Source: an uncultured Lachnospiraceae bacterium | Lineage (GTDB): Bacteria > Bacillota > Clostridia > Lachnospirales > Lachnospiraceae | Length of the DNA: 64,000 nt | Assembly (NCBI GenBank): GCA_905234245.1 | Contig: CAJOGN010000001.1 | Coordinates: forward strand, 62,001 to 126,000 | Direction of reading: 5' to 3' | Part shown: positions 1 to 7,937 of the stretch, one piece after another | Layout of the letters: each line of letters starts with the position of its first letter | Numbering within the stretch: position 1 is the first letter of the stretch | The notes under the pieces: model-generated | The model's input: only the letters and a program-made list of their open reading frames with translations | What the model was told of the DNA's origin: nothing | The model's database searches: none | Program-made: the position numbers and the translations under genes

Positions 1-1
1 T

Positions 2-124
2 ATTGCCTCTTATTCTTCTAAGACTTATCAGAAGATGACCAATGAATCTGGTAAGGTTCTAAATAAAGTTCTAGCTATGTCTCCTAAGAAGAGTGAAAAA
101 GAAAAAGTTTACTCCGGAGCATAA
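2..124 (+). CDS. C-terminal end of an unidentified protein (partial)
   Basis: An open frame enters from the left edge and ends at a TAA just before a terminator hairpin. The visible 40 residues are lysine- and serine-rich (ending KVYSGA). The start lies outside the window, so no function can be given. It is the only plus-strand coding signal before the minus-strand block that follows. Confidence 0.55.
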   Translation: MASYSSKTYQKMTNESGKVLNKVLAMSPKKSEKEKVYSGA

Positions 125-134
125 AAAACTATAA

Positions 135-166
135 AAAAGTAGAGTGTGAAATTCACACTCTACTTT
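135..166. terminator. Bidirectional intrinsic terminator
   Basis: A perfect inverted repeat (AAAGTAGAGTGTGAA and its complement) is flanked by A and T tracts. It separates the plus-strand gene ending at 124 from the minus-strand gene ending at 180. Confidence 0.85.
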
Positions 167-179
167 TATTTTGTAATTT

Positions 180-503
180 TTACAGGCTCTCGATCATTTT
201 CATGAGTTCGCGAACGGACTCGCTGACTTCCTCATCGGAATCATCGTCGTCATCCTTCTCTTCCTCATCATCGCCACACTTGGCTAGTTTCTTAGCCAGC
301 TTCTCGATGTCGTCGGAGCAATCAGGATATTTATCGGATAGCTCATCGAAGAACTCCTTGATTTTATCATCAGTTAGTTCGGAAGCTTCCTTCTGAGCCT
401 CTAGCATAGCAAACAGTTGGTCGCGCTGAGACTCGGTGATTTCACCAGCATCCTGCTTCTCATAGATAGCAAGACGAGCAGTTTTATAAACAGAATCACG
501 CAT
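180..503 (-). CDS. Acidic hypothetical protein, 107 aa
   Basis: The helical N-terminal part is followed by a very acidic stretch (runs of D and E around residues 75-95) and a short amphipathic C-terminus. I do not recognise the family. In-frame ATGs lie at 524, 515 and 503. The only AAAGGA motif sits directly against the 515 ATG but at workable distance from 503, so 503 is preferred. Codons ending in C or G are more frequent than in neighbouring genes, as in the capsid gene, which suggests high expression. Confidence 0.75.
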   Translation of the reverse strand: MRDSVYKTARLAIYEKQDAGEITESQRDQLFAMLEAQKEASELTDDKIKEFFDELSDKYPDCSDDIEKLAKKLAKCGDDEEEKDDDDDSDEEVSESVRELMKMIESL

Positions 504-577
504 GATATTATTCATTCCTTTCATAAAAATGTAGTTATGTATTAGTTTGGGTATAATTTAATATAATGTAAATTATT

Positions 578-1270
578 TTAGTAATTTAACCACCGATATT
601 CAAAAGAACCAATTAAATCTTTTCTGATATTCTCATAGTATGGGTGGTAGATTATATTTGTTGGAGACAGGCATACATTAGTTTGTCTACTCATCTCTCT
701 CATTCTATTATTATCTTCTGTAATGGTTTTATCCAGACTCCCCCATAATTCTTGGTATGCTGCCGGAATAAAATATAAGTCATCATATTCTAAGTTGTCG
801 TTTAGGATATCCACCACACTATACCATTCTGAATGAGGCTCATAACGGCGGAACGATTTAATTCCTAATGTGGCTCTTCCTACAGCACCTTTATTCTCAT
901 ATACTTTACTCATTATTTTTGCAATCTCTACACAAGAGTATCCATAATAGAGATCATTCAAGCATTTTTGAATCTCAACGAATTCGTCCTGGATAAGATC
1001 TGGAATATGAAAAGAGTCTATATAAATCTCTTCGTCATATTTATCGTCAGGATTCTCACCAAACAAATATATCTGAAGGCTTAACATCTTCTCATTCCAT
1101 GTTTGGAATGCATCATCGTCATCATCGTCCGTGTTATTACATGTCTTAATTAAAGTATTTAGATACTGGACAACCGTATCCTTTATAATCCATGGCTTCA
1201 TTAACTTGTTATAACCGCGCGGAATAGTGCCGGAATGTTTGATGAGATTACTAATAGGATTCTGGTTCAT
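578..1270 (-). CDS. Hypothetical protein, 230 aa
   Basis: The start is the ATG at 1270 because GGAGGAATTATC precedes it; an upstream in-frame ATG has no such site and lies in a hairpin. The protein has an aspartate run near residue 50 and aromatic-rich segments. No known motif is seen. It lies downstream of tRNA-Leu on the same strand and may be co-transcribed with it. Confidence 0.75.
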   Translation of the reverse strand: MNQNPISNLIKHSGTIPRGYNKLMKPWIIKDTVVQYLNTLIKTCNNTDDDDDDAFQTWNEKMLSLQIYLFGENPDDKYDEEIYIDSFHIPDLIQDEFVEIQKCLNDLYYGYSCVEIAKIMSKVYENKGAVGRATLGIKSFRRYEPHSEWYSVVDILNDNLEYDDLYFIPAAYQELWGSLDKTITEDNNRMREMSRQTNVCLSPTNIIYHPYYENIRKDLIGSFEYRWLNY

Positions 1271-1298
1271 GATAATTCCTCCATTAATCATAAATAAT

Positions 1299-1330
1299 AT
1301 GGATAGTATGAAATTAATCATACTATCCAT
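1299..1330 (-). terminator. Hairpin between tRNA-Leu and the 230-aa gene
   Basis: A 13-bp perfect stem (ATGGATAGTATGA and its complement) with a 6-base loop is followed on the minus strand by an AT-rich run. It could end the tRNA transcript or be a processing hairpin. Confidence 0.45.
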
Positions 1331-1341
1331 AGTTTATTACT

Positions 1342-1428
1342 TGGTACTGGTGACGGGAGTCGAACCCGTATGGTCTACTGACCAGCAGATTTTAAGTCTG
1401 ATGCGTCTACCAGTTTCGCCACACCAGC
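1342..1428 (-). tRNA. tRNA-Leu (UAA anticodon)
   Basis: An 87-nt cloverleaf with a long variable arm, a 7-bp acceptor stem, anticodon loop CTTAAAA giving UAA, a T-arm with TTCGA, and an encoded 3-prime CCA. Confidence 0.93.
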
Positions 1429-1431
1429 AAA

Positions 1432-1707
1432 TTACTTTCTAACATATGTTTTCTTATAAGTCTTTTTTAACTCTTTCTCCGGGAGGTGGATTTTACGAAT
1501 CTTATATTCATACAGATAGTTTTCGAATGTGAGACATAAAAACTTCCAGTCCCGGATATTCCAACTGTTGTAATACTTCTTATACAAGGCTTTCTTACTG
1601 AGTCCGTCATTGATATGCTTTCTGCGTACGATCTTATTGGAATATTTCTTATTGAATTTGTCCACTCTCTGACCGACCATATGGGTATGCTTATATGAGC
1701 GACTCAT
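1432..1707 (-). CDS. Basic hypothetical protein, 91 aa
   Basis: A small, strongly basic protein rich in Lys, Arg and Tyr, with an N-terminal MSRSYKHTH segment. It resembles small nucleic-acid-binding phage proteins only in composition; no family is recognised. A clear GGAGG site precedes the ATG and an early-type promoter element lies about 40 bases upstream. It sits between tRNA genes on the same strand. Confidence 0.8.
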   Translation of the reverse strand: MSRSYKHTHMVGQRVDKFNKKYSNKIVRRKHINDGLSKKALYKKYYNSWNIRDWKFLCLTFENYLYEYKIRKIHLPEKELKKTYKKTYVRK

Positions 1708-1740
1708 ATTAAAACCTCCATATTATATCTTTATTTATAT

Positions 1741-1754
1741 TTATAATATATCAT
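1741..1754 (-). promoter_or_regulatory. Early-type promoter element
   Basis: On the minus strand this reads AATGATATATTATAA, matching the recurrent TGATATATTAT element found upstream of other non-structural genes in the window. Confidence 0.5.
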
Positions 1755-1772
1755 TTTTATTTTAAAATAAAT

Positions 1773-1849
1773 TGGTGGGCCTTCTGGGACTCGAACCCAG
1801 AACCGTCCGGTTATGAGCCGGATTCTCTAACCAATTGAGATAAAGGCCC
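1773..1849 (-). tRNA. tRNA with CAU anticodon (Met, or Ile2 if modified)
   Basis: A 77-nt cloverleaf with acceptor GGGCCTT/AAGGCCC, anticodon loop CTCATAA and encoded CCA. CAU can be elongator Met or lysidine-modified Ile; the sequence alone does not decide. Confidence 0.92.
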
Positions 1850-1853
1850 TCAT

Positions 1854-1931
1854 TGGTACCCCAGAAGGGATTCGAACCCCTGGCCTATCGCTTAGAAGGC
1901 GATTGCTACTATCCAACTGAGCTACTGGGGC
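1854..1931 (-). tRNA. tRNA-Arg (UCU anticodon)
   Basis: A 78-nt cloverleaf with acceptor GCCCCAG/CTGGGGT, anticodon loop CTTCTAA giving UCU, T-arm with TTCGAA and encoded CCA. It decodes AGA, a codon favoured in this AT-rich genome. Confidence 0.93.
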
Positions 1932-2008
1932 TAGTGTAAATTTAATTTATTGATAAATAATAGTTGTACTGGTATTACTTTTTAAAGTCATTGGTTTTTC
2001 TCATACTC

Positions 2009-2021
2009 AACAAATACTTAA
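2009..2021 (+). promoter_or_regulatory. Late-type promoter element
   Basis: AACAAATACTTAA fits the ACAA-N5-TAA pattern (and AACA-N6-TA) seen upstream of most structural genes here. It is about 50 bases upstream of the next start codon. Confidence 0.55.
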
Positions 2022-2068
2022 TAAATCTCTTGTATTTATCAAGAAAATTTTAAGAAAGGATGGTGTAA

Positions 2069-4462
2069 TTGAAAATGCCTAGATTTGACAAAGAGCGAAT
2101 TTTCAATGAATCTCCTAAGAAGGTTTTAATACGGGAGTATGAAAATTTAAAGAATGATTATTCTAAGCTGAATGCAATTAAGTATAAAGCACTATATGAA
2201 AATGCATCTCTTTCTTTTATTCTAGAAAATTCTGATTATATATATTCTGAGCCAATCCGTGGTTGTGAATTTTATAAAAATATTATGGAAACTGCAGTTA
2301 TTCCTTTTGGTGCCTTGGAAAAAGAAATTAACAAGGTTTCCACTTATTTTATTGAAAATTCAAATAAGATGTCAGATACTCAGAGAAATGCATATGAAGC
2401 ACTTCTTGAGAGTATGAATAAACGGTATGACTCTATCAAGAATTCTTCTGAGTTATATGATGTAATGATAGAGAATAAGGACGCTGTTATTCCTTTATAT
2501 GACTCTGTATATGAATATACAAAGAATGGTAATGGTAATATTGTGGAAGAATTCAAGCACGCCACTGAGAATAACTTAATGGATGCTTTTAATATTGCCA
2601 CGGCTATTCCAGAGTTATATTCTGAGATGGTTATGTATTTAGAGAATACCTATGTAGAGAATCCTTCTGAACCTGATGAGTATGCACTTAATGCATATAT
2701 GCAGAATGTCTTTAAGAGAATGATGAGGGATTCTCATTTCTCCGAATCCGTATCCATGAATCCAAATGTGAATCTTCGTCATTTCATCACTGGGATTTCT
2801 GAGCAGTCCTCTAATGATTTAATCGATAATATCTTTATTGAAAAATCCGATAACTATCAGGCTGTATATTCTTCTCCAGAAAATAGTGTAAATAAAGTTT
2901 TCGAAGATGATCTATACAGCGAGATGTTCTCTGAAGAAAATGACAAAGAAAAGCTTCATAGACTACTCTGTGAAAAAGCAGTCGTAGATATGAATCTTGG
3001 CTTTGCTATTCTAGACCAGGGTTATCTCGAAACCAAAACACCTGATAGTGTTGTAGAGAAACTGTGTGTAGAATCTACTACGATTGAAAAGATGCCTCAG
3101 AGAATTGAAGATCAGATTCTGATGCTAGAGAATTTCTCTAATGAACTAGGTGATGAGATTAGAGAAATCTCTGAAAAGTATTTCTCTTCTAATTTTGGTC
3201 CTAGTAACGTAGTTGCTAAATCTGTTGGTGCTCAAGGCGCCGATAAAGCAACTGATAAAAATAAGGATAAAAAGAAGAACGATACAAAGAGCAATGAAGA
3301 ACCTGACTTCTATAGTCCTCCAGAAAAGTATGATGACGACGATGATGAAGAAGCTAATAAACGTGAAGCTGCTAAGAAACGTCGTGACGATAAATACGCT
3401 AATATGGATTTAGATGAATTGGATGATGAAGAAAACGAAGATGATTCCTCTAAAGCTATGCTGAGATTATCAGAAGAAACAGGAACTCGTAAAGCTACTA
3501 AGGACGATCTTACCAAGTTTTTTGTTGATGCATCTATTTCCAACAAAGTTAAGAGTGAATTAAATAAAGCTTCTGATAAGCTCTATAAAGATAAGTACCA
3601 AAAAGAGGAACTTGATAAATTAGTTTTTGATTCATTTGCGGTTCGTGATGGGTATCTACATATTCTATTCAATCTAAAAGGGGATAAATTAGAAAACCCC
3701 AAATATCTTGATTATCAATCAGATATTGAGAAAGAATTAAATGAAGCATTTAAAGATGGTAGATTTAAGTTTACCAGATTTAAAATTGGTACTGAAGAAT
3801 ATGAAGGTATCATGATTTCAAGATCTGCAGAGAAATCTGAAAACAAAAATGAATCTGTAGAGTTAATTCAGGAATTCTTCGGAAAGAAGAAAGAAGCTAA
3901 TAATGTTCCTGGCGAGCGTTATGAGAAGATTGAGAAACCTGAAAAGCGTCCTTTCTTTCAGAGAGTTCAGAATAAAGCATTAGATACAAATGTACAGTTC
4001 AAGAAAAAGGTGGCCAAGGGTGAACGTACTGCTCAGGATGCTAGAAATGCAGGTAAAGCAGTTGCTAAAGTTCCTATGAGTGTTACCAATTCTTTAAAGA
4101 AGACTGTCAGTGACTGGGATGAGATGGATGATAATAGACGTAAGGCTTATATTATCCAGCCCGGTACTAGAAAAAAGTATTTTAAAGCATTAAAGATTGC
4201 TATCATGCATGGAATGGCATTTGCTATTAATCCTCTACTTAATATCGTATTGCTAATTTGCCATAAGTTTTCTGCCTCTAAGGATGTTCGTATCCGTAAT
4301 GAGCTGAGAAAAGAATTAGAAGCTGAGATTAGAGTAACTGAGGAAAAGATAGAGGATGCCAAATCTGCAGGGGATAATCAGCAGAAGTATAAGCTTATGA
4401 GAATTAAAGAAAAGCTAGATGCAGAACTCGTTAGAGTCACTGCAAATGCTAAAACTATTTAA
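2069..4462 (+). CDS. Probable virion-associated protein, 797 aa
   Basis: The likely start is UUG at 2069, eight bases after AAGGA; an ATG two codons on is further from the site. The N-terminal 370 residues are helical. A highly charged linker with Asp runs and Lys/Arg blocks lies at about 390-470, a mixed domain at 480-600, and a basic C-terminal region carries one hydrophobic segment near residue 715 followed by a coiled-coil tail. I do not recognise the family. Position, a late-type promoter and co-orientation with the capsid gene suggest a structural or prohead role, which is inference. Confidence 0.75.
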   Translation: MKMPRFDKERIFNESPKKVLIREYENLKNDYSKLNAIKYKALYENASLSFILENSDYIYSEPIRGCEFYKNIMETAVIPFGALEKEINKVSTYFIENSNKMSDTQRNAYEALLESMNKRYDSIKNSSELYDVMIENKDAVIPLYDSVYEYTKNGNGNIVEEFKHATENNLMDAFNIATAIPELYSEMVMYLENTYVENPSEPDEYALNAYMQNVFKRMMRDSHFSESVSMNPNVNLRHFITGISEQSSNDLIDNIFIEKSDNYQAVYSSPENSVNKVFEDDLYSEMFSEENDKEKLHRLLCEKAVVDMNLGFAILDQGYLETKTPDSVVEKLCVESTTIEKMPQRIEDQILMLENFSNELGDEIREISEKYFSSNFGPSNVVAKSVGAQGADKATDKNKDKKKNDTKSNEEPDFYSPPEKYDDDDDEEANKREAAKKRRDDKYANMDLDELDDEENEDDSSKAMLRLSEETGTRKATKDDLTKFFVDASISNKVKSELNKASDKLYKDKYQKEELDKLVFDSFAVRDGYLHILFNLKGDKLENPKYLDYQSDIEKELNEAFKDGRFKFTRFKIGTEEYEGIMISRSAEKSENKNESVELIQEFFGKKKEANNVPGERYEKIEKPEKRPFFQRVQNKALDTNVQFKKKVAKGERTAQDARNAGKAVAKVPMSVTNSLKKTVSDWDEMDDNRRKAYIIQPGTRKKYFKALKIAIMHGMAFAINPLLNIVLLICHKFSASKDVRIRNELRKELEAEIRVTEEKIEDAKSAGDNQQKYKLMRIKEKLDAELVRVTANAKTI

Positions 4463-4488
4463 AATACTCAAGAAAGGTTGGTATCCCT

Positions 4489-5301
4489 ATGCTTAAGAAA
4501 TTTTCTAATGAAATATCTTCTTTTATGAGATACATTAAAGAAGCAGATGGTGATGATCAGGTATCTGTAACAGTAGCTCCAAGACAGAATAGGGGTACTG
4601 ATTATTCTGACGATTCCAACAATGTCAATGTTCCACCAAGAGCAAATCGTGGAACAGATTATTCGGCTGATACGGCTGATGATGAGCCAGCTGCAGATAC
4701 CGACCAAGGAAATCAGGATGCTGGAGATGACACTCCTGCAGAACCAGACACTGGTGATGACGGCACTGATTATTCTAATGATGATAATGCTGATAATCCT
4801 GATGAAGGTAATGAAGAAAATAATGATGATCCACCTGCACAAGATGAAGGTGGTGAAGATGAGGATCAAGGAGATGCCGCAGCAGAGCCAGATACTGGAG
4901 ATGGTGGTACAGACTATTCATCCGATAGTGGTGGAGATGATGCTGGTGGTGAAGACTCTGGCAATGAAGAAAATTCAGAAGATTCTGGTTCTAATGAATC
5001 TGATGATGAAAAACTTAAAAAATACCATATGTACACTAGATTTGTACATTTATACAATATTTTAAACTCAATGATTGAGAAATGCAAAAATGTTGTAAAA
5101 CCTGATGCAATACAGAATGCTGTCATCAAGACTGTCATTAATAATCTATCCGATGTCTATGACAACATGTTCGATTTTATGACAATCAAGTATAAATCTT
5201 CCACCTATGTCCAAATCCTATTTTACTATGAGACAGTCATATCTGTAGTGCAACTAAATTTTGAGTTATTGAGAAATAACCACATTAATTTAAAACAATA
5301 A
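4489..5301 (+). CDS. Acidic repeat protein upstream of the capsid gene, 270 aa
   Basis: Residues 20-170 are almost entirely D, E, G, N, S, P and T, with four copies of GTDYS spaced 20-50 residues apart. The last 95 residues are a normal helical domain (from about KLKKYHMYTRF). An AAAGG site precedes the ATG and the gene follows the 797-aa gene by 26 bases. An acidic protein just before the capsid gene could be a scaffold or capsid decoration protein, but no family match is seen. The low complexity is not a sequencing artefact, since the other frames carry stops or biased shadows. Confidence 0.8.
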   Translation: MLKKFSNEISSFMRYIKEADGDDQVSVTVAPRQNRGTDYSDDSNNVNVPPRANRGTDYSADTADDEPAADTDQGNQDAGDDTPAEPDTGDDGTDYSNDDNADNPDEGNEENNDDPPAQDEGGEDEDQGDAAAEPDTGDGGTDYSSDSGGDDAGGEDSGNEENSEDSGSNESDDEKLKKYHMYTRFVHLYNILNSMIEKCKNVVKPDAIQNAVIKTVINNLSDVYDNMFDFMTIKYKSSTYVQILFYYETVISVVQLNFELLRNNHINLKQ

Positions 5302-5357
5302 TGTAAAGATTATGCGAATAATCTGTGGTTATGAGGAAATAACTTCCATAAATTTAT

Positions 5358-5369
5358 ACAATCCGATAA
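5358..5369 (+). promoter_or_regulatory. Late-type promoter element before the capsid gene
   Basis: ACAATCCGATAA fits ACAA-N5-TAA, with T rather than A before it. It lies 50 bases upstream of the capsid start. Confidence 0.45.
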
Positions 5370-5419
5370 ATACTAAGAGAAAAAGTATTTAAATCTATAG
5401 AATAAGGAGTTGAAAATAA

Positions 5420-7201
5420 ATGCTTAATTTCATGACCGAAAGTTCTAAGAATTTCGAGGAAACTCCGACCATCGGTTCTTTCAATCTCGGTAATTCTAAG
5501 AATAGTTTTGAAGCTATTTATGAGCAGGCTCATGATCTGATGATGAGCTACAATATCGATCCCAAGATTGATATTAATAATATGATTAAGCAGGATGCTA
5601 TTATGGAGCAGTATAAGGATGCTCTACTTGACCAGCTCAAGAATGATGCAGCCGAGTACGATTCCAAGTCTGATAGTGGCCGGTATTCCAGCCTCTATGA
5701 GCAGACTGCTACTATGTTTGATAACTGCCGGGACGACCTGATTGCTGAGTCCACCCGTGTTGGTCAGCTACTTCCTATCAAGGCTGTCGACTTCCCCGTG
5801 CTAATTAAGCAGAATCTGGCTCTAGCTTCCAAGGATATTATCCAGACCGAAGTTACCAAGAGCCCCATCATTAAGAAGCACATTGAGCGTCGTTGGATTG
5901 TTGATAAGAAGACTGGCAAGCGTTGGGAATATCCTCAGTGCTTCTTCAACGACGATTGGAAAGAAGCTTATGCAGCTGGTAAGGGCACTCCTATTGATAA
6001 AAAGCCTGTCACTCTGCCTTGCTTCAACTACAGCATTCCTGAGAAGCTGTGCTCCACTTCTTCTGATCCTACTCGTGAGTTCCTGAACCATAACATTAAG
6101 ATCACCAAGGTAAACACTAAGGCTGTTCCCGCTCATGGTAATCCAGGCGATGCTGATTACACACCTGCTGTCGAAGCTGCTGAGATTCCTGTTGACATGC
6201 GTGTCAATCTGTCCGACGGCACCTGGCTTGGTGGCACCATTCGTGATGCTGAGGGCAACATCATTGATGTCATTACTGGTACTTGTGACTTCATGAACAA
6301 TGTCGTTTCTCTGTCCTCCGCTGCTGGTGTTGTTGCGAGCGTAGTTTTCGATGGGTACATGAGCAACGAGCTGAATGAGCGTACCGTTACTTATGATCGT
6401 ACTCGTGAAGAGTATGAATGGAAGATCGAAGACGGCTTCCGTGCAGATATTGCCTATTCTCTGGAGGAGCTGGAGGATGCAAAGGCTCTGATGGATATGG
6501 ATCTGTACAAGCTGACCTATAACGATCTTGCTGATACTCTGGTTCAGATGGAAGACAATTCCATTCTACAGTTCCTGGATGATATGTATGAGAAGTACAA
6601 GGGTGTTGACCTGGATCCTCTGGGCTTCAATCCCTTCATCCGTGAGCAGACCTTCAGCTGCGACTCTACTACTCAGACCGTAGCACTACAGTCCGAGTAC
6701 ATCCAGAAGATGCTGAAGTTCTATGTTGATCGTTTCGTGATTGACATTCTGGATACTGCCAAGATTGAGAACATGACCTTTGTTCTGTATGGCAATCCTC
6801 GTTATATCTCCCTGCTGGATCCCGAAATCAATTGGGTTGTTAAGTCCGGCGACTCCGTTGGTGGTGTTAAGCTGAACTATAGCTATGGTATCATGAATGC
6901 CGGTGGCGTTAAGATTCAGGTTGTTTCCACCATGAAGTACAATGAGATTTCTAAGAATAAGGGCCGTCACCTGCGGTTCATTCCTTATCCTCTGTCCGAT
7001 GATCAGTTCACCTTCAAGCACTATAAGTATACCACTCATATTCTGACTGCTCAGAACAGTGGCTATCGTGCTTATGACCGTCCAGGCGGATCCATGACTT
7101 ATCTGATGGGTACCACCCGTAATACCACTGCTACTATTCAGGGTATCCAGGGTGCAATCACTCTGACTGACACTCCCTTCATTTTAAGTCCTAATCCCTA
7201 A
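5420..7201 (+). CDS. Major capsid protein (HK97-fold type), 593 aa
   Basis: The C-terminal third has the pattern of HK97-fold capsid proteins: a long spine-like helical region (about 330-420), then YGNPRYISLLDP, NWVVKSGD, a glycine-rich loop and IQVVSTMKY strands. Codon use shifts sharply toward C- and G-ending codons, as in the tail sheath and tube genes, which fits the most abundant virion protein. It is preceded by an AAGGAG site and followed by a strong terminator. Identification rests on these patterns, size and place in the head module. A protease gene of the head module lies 4 kb downstream, so the N-terminal part may be cleaved on maturation. Confidence 0.85.
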   Translation: MLNFMTESSKNFEETPTIGSFNLGNSKNSFEAIYEQAHDLMMSYNIDPKIDINNMIKQDAIMEQYKDALLDQLKNDAAEYDSKSDSGRYSSLYEQTATMFDNCRDDLIAESTRVGQLLPIKAVDFPVLIKQNLALASKDIIQTEVTKSPIIKKHIERRWIVDKKTGKRWEYPQCFFNDDWKEAYAAGKGTPIDKKPVTLPCFNYSIPEKLCSTSSDPTREFLNHNIKITKVNTKAVPAHGNPGDADYTPAVEAAEIPVDMRVNLSDGTWLGGTIRDAEGNIIDVITGTCDFMNNVVSLSSAAGVVASVVFDGYMSNELNERTVTYDRTREEYEWKIEDGFRADIAYSLEELEDAKALMDMDLYKLTYNDLADTLVQMEDNSILQFLDDMYEKYKGVDLDPLGFNPFIREQTFSCDSTTQTVALQSEYIQKMLKFYVDRFVIDILDTAKIENMTFVLYGNPRYISLLDPEINWVVKSGDSVGGVKLNYSYGIMNAGGVKIQVVSTMKYNEISKNKGRHLRFIPYPLSDDQFTFKHYKYTTHILTAQNSGYRAYDRPGGSMTYLMGTTRNTTATIQGIQGAITLTDTPFILSPNP

Positions 7202-7227
7202 TCATTAATCATTAATGGGTGATTCTA

Positions 7228-7263
7228 AGAGAGGTAGTCTTTATGGCTACCTCTCTTTTTTAT
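7228..7263 (+). terminator. Terminator after the capsid gene
   Basis: A 10-bp stem (AGAGAGGTAG and its complement) with a 9-base loop is followed by TTTTTT. Confidence 0.9.
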
Positions 7264-7321
7264 ACTATAATAAAAAGTGTTCCATCTGTTCCATGTGTTC
7301 CACTAAATAAAAAAAAATAAA

Positions 7322-7349
7322 ATAGGAGGTAAATATCATGCAAGGCTAA
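7322..7349 (+). other. Three-codon minicistron with a consensus ribosome site
   Basis: TAGGAGGTAAATATC is followed by ATG CAA GGC TAA at 7338-7349, placed between two terminators. It may be the remnant of a deleted gene or a tiny translated leader. Nothing else is visible in this 140-base gap. Confidence 0.4.
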
Positions 7350-7362
7350 AATAAATGATCTA

Positions 7363-7400
7363 AGGAGACCCACTGAATTTCTTCAGGGGTCTCCTTTTTT
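7363..7400. terminator. Bidirectional intrinsic terminator
   Basis: The stem AGGAGACCC/GGGTCTCCT, extended by an inner CTGAA/TTCAG stem, is followed by TTTTTT. It ends the short plus-strand transcript and the minus-strand operon that stops at 7403. Confidence 0.88.
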
Positions 7401-7402
7401 AG

Positions 7403-7795
7403 TCAGAACTCACGGATGTAGATCAGAGAACGATTCCATCTCCAGTTTCTCCGCTTAGCAACGTAATCGCACGCGTTAGCAATCCTGGCTGCAAACTCAA
7501 ACTTCCGCCCAGCCTTAACTTGCTCGCCCACAAATTGCTGGATGCTGACAGTTTCCAGTTGGCGCTTGCCGGTATAATAGTCACCATTAACGGTGACTAC
7601 CTTACAGGCCGCGAGCATATCAATGAGCTTAAGATACTCGGAAGAGTTGCAGCCGTGGTTGACGAACCTTTCCAGAATGTCTGACGGCATCACTTCATCC
7701 CTGCACTCGAAGATGAGGACAGCGTCCTCCGGGATAGTGATGCCCTTTTCATACAAATATAACAACATGGACGTGCCGAAAATAGGAGTAAACAT
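7403..7795 (-). CDS. Hypothetical protein, 130 aa
   Basis: It starts at an ATG preceded by GGAGGATTATT. The protein is a mixed alpha/beta sequence with a Trp- and Arg-rich C-terminus (RRNWRWNRSL). No family is recognised. It is the last gene of a three-gene minus-strand unit that begins with a PARG-like gene, so it may act in the same process. Confidence 0.75.
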   Translation of the reverse strand: MFTPIFGTSMLLYLYEKGITIPEDAVLIFECRDEVMPSDILERFVNHGCNSSEYLKLIDMLAACKVVTVNGDYYTGKRQLETVSIQQFVGEQVKAGRKFEFAARIANACDYVAKRRNWRWNRSLIYIREF

Positions 7796-7808
7796 AATAA
7801 TCCTCCAT

Positions 7809-7922
7809 TCAGTCTTCTTCGTCTATTTCTTCACCAAAGATGCCGACCCCAGTTTCATCGAGGTAATCGTCATCATCATAAAATTCATCATCCAGATCCC
7901 AGAATTCAGTTGCGTCAAACAT
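7809..7922 (-). CDS. Acidic microprotein, 37 aa
   Basis: AAGGAGGTATAAAC precedes the ATG. The peptide (start MFDATEFWDLDDEF, end EEIDEED) is almost half Asp and Glu. It is tightly packed between two cistrons of the same operon (15 bases from the upstream stop), which supports translation. Such peptides can be DNA mimics or inhibitors; that is only a guess here. Confidence 0.65.
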   Translation of the reverse strand: MFDATEFWDLDDEFYDDDDYLDETGVGIFGEEIDEED

Positions 7923-7937
7923 GTTTATACCTCCTTA

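Noticed and set aside
202-396. Serine-rich open frame opposite the acidic 107-aa gene
   Set aside because: It is the antisense of Asp/Glu codons and has no ribosome site.
4622-5065. Met/Leu-rich frame inside the GTDYS-repeat gene
   Set aside because: Shadow of the GAT-rich coding repeats in another frame; no ribosome site.
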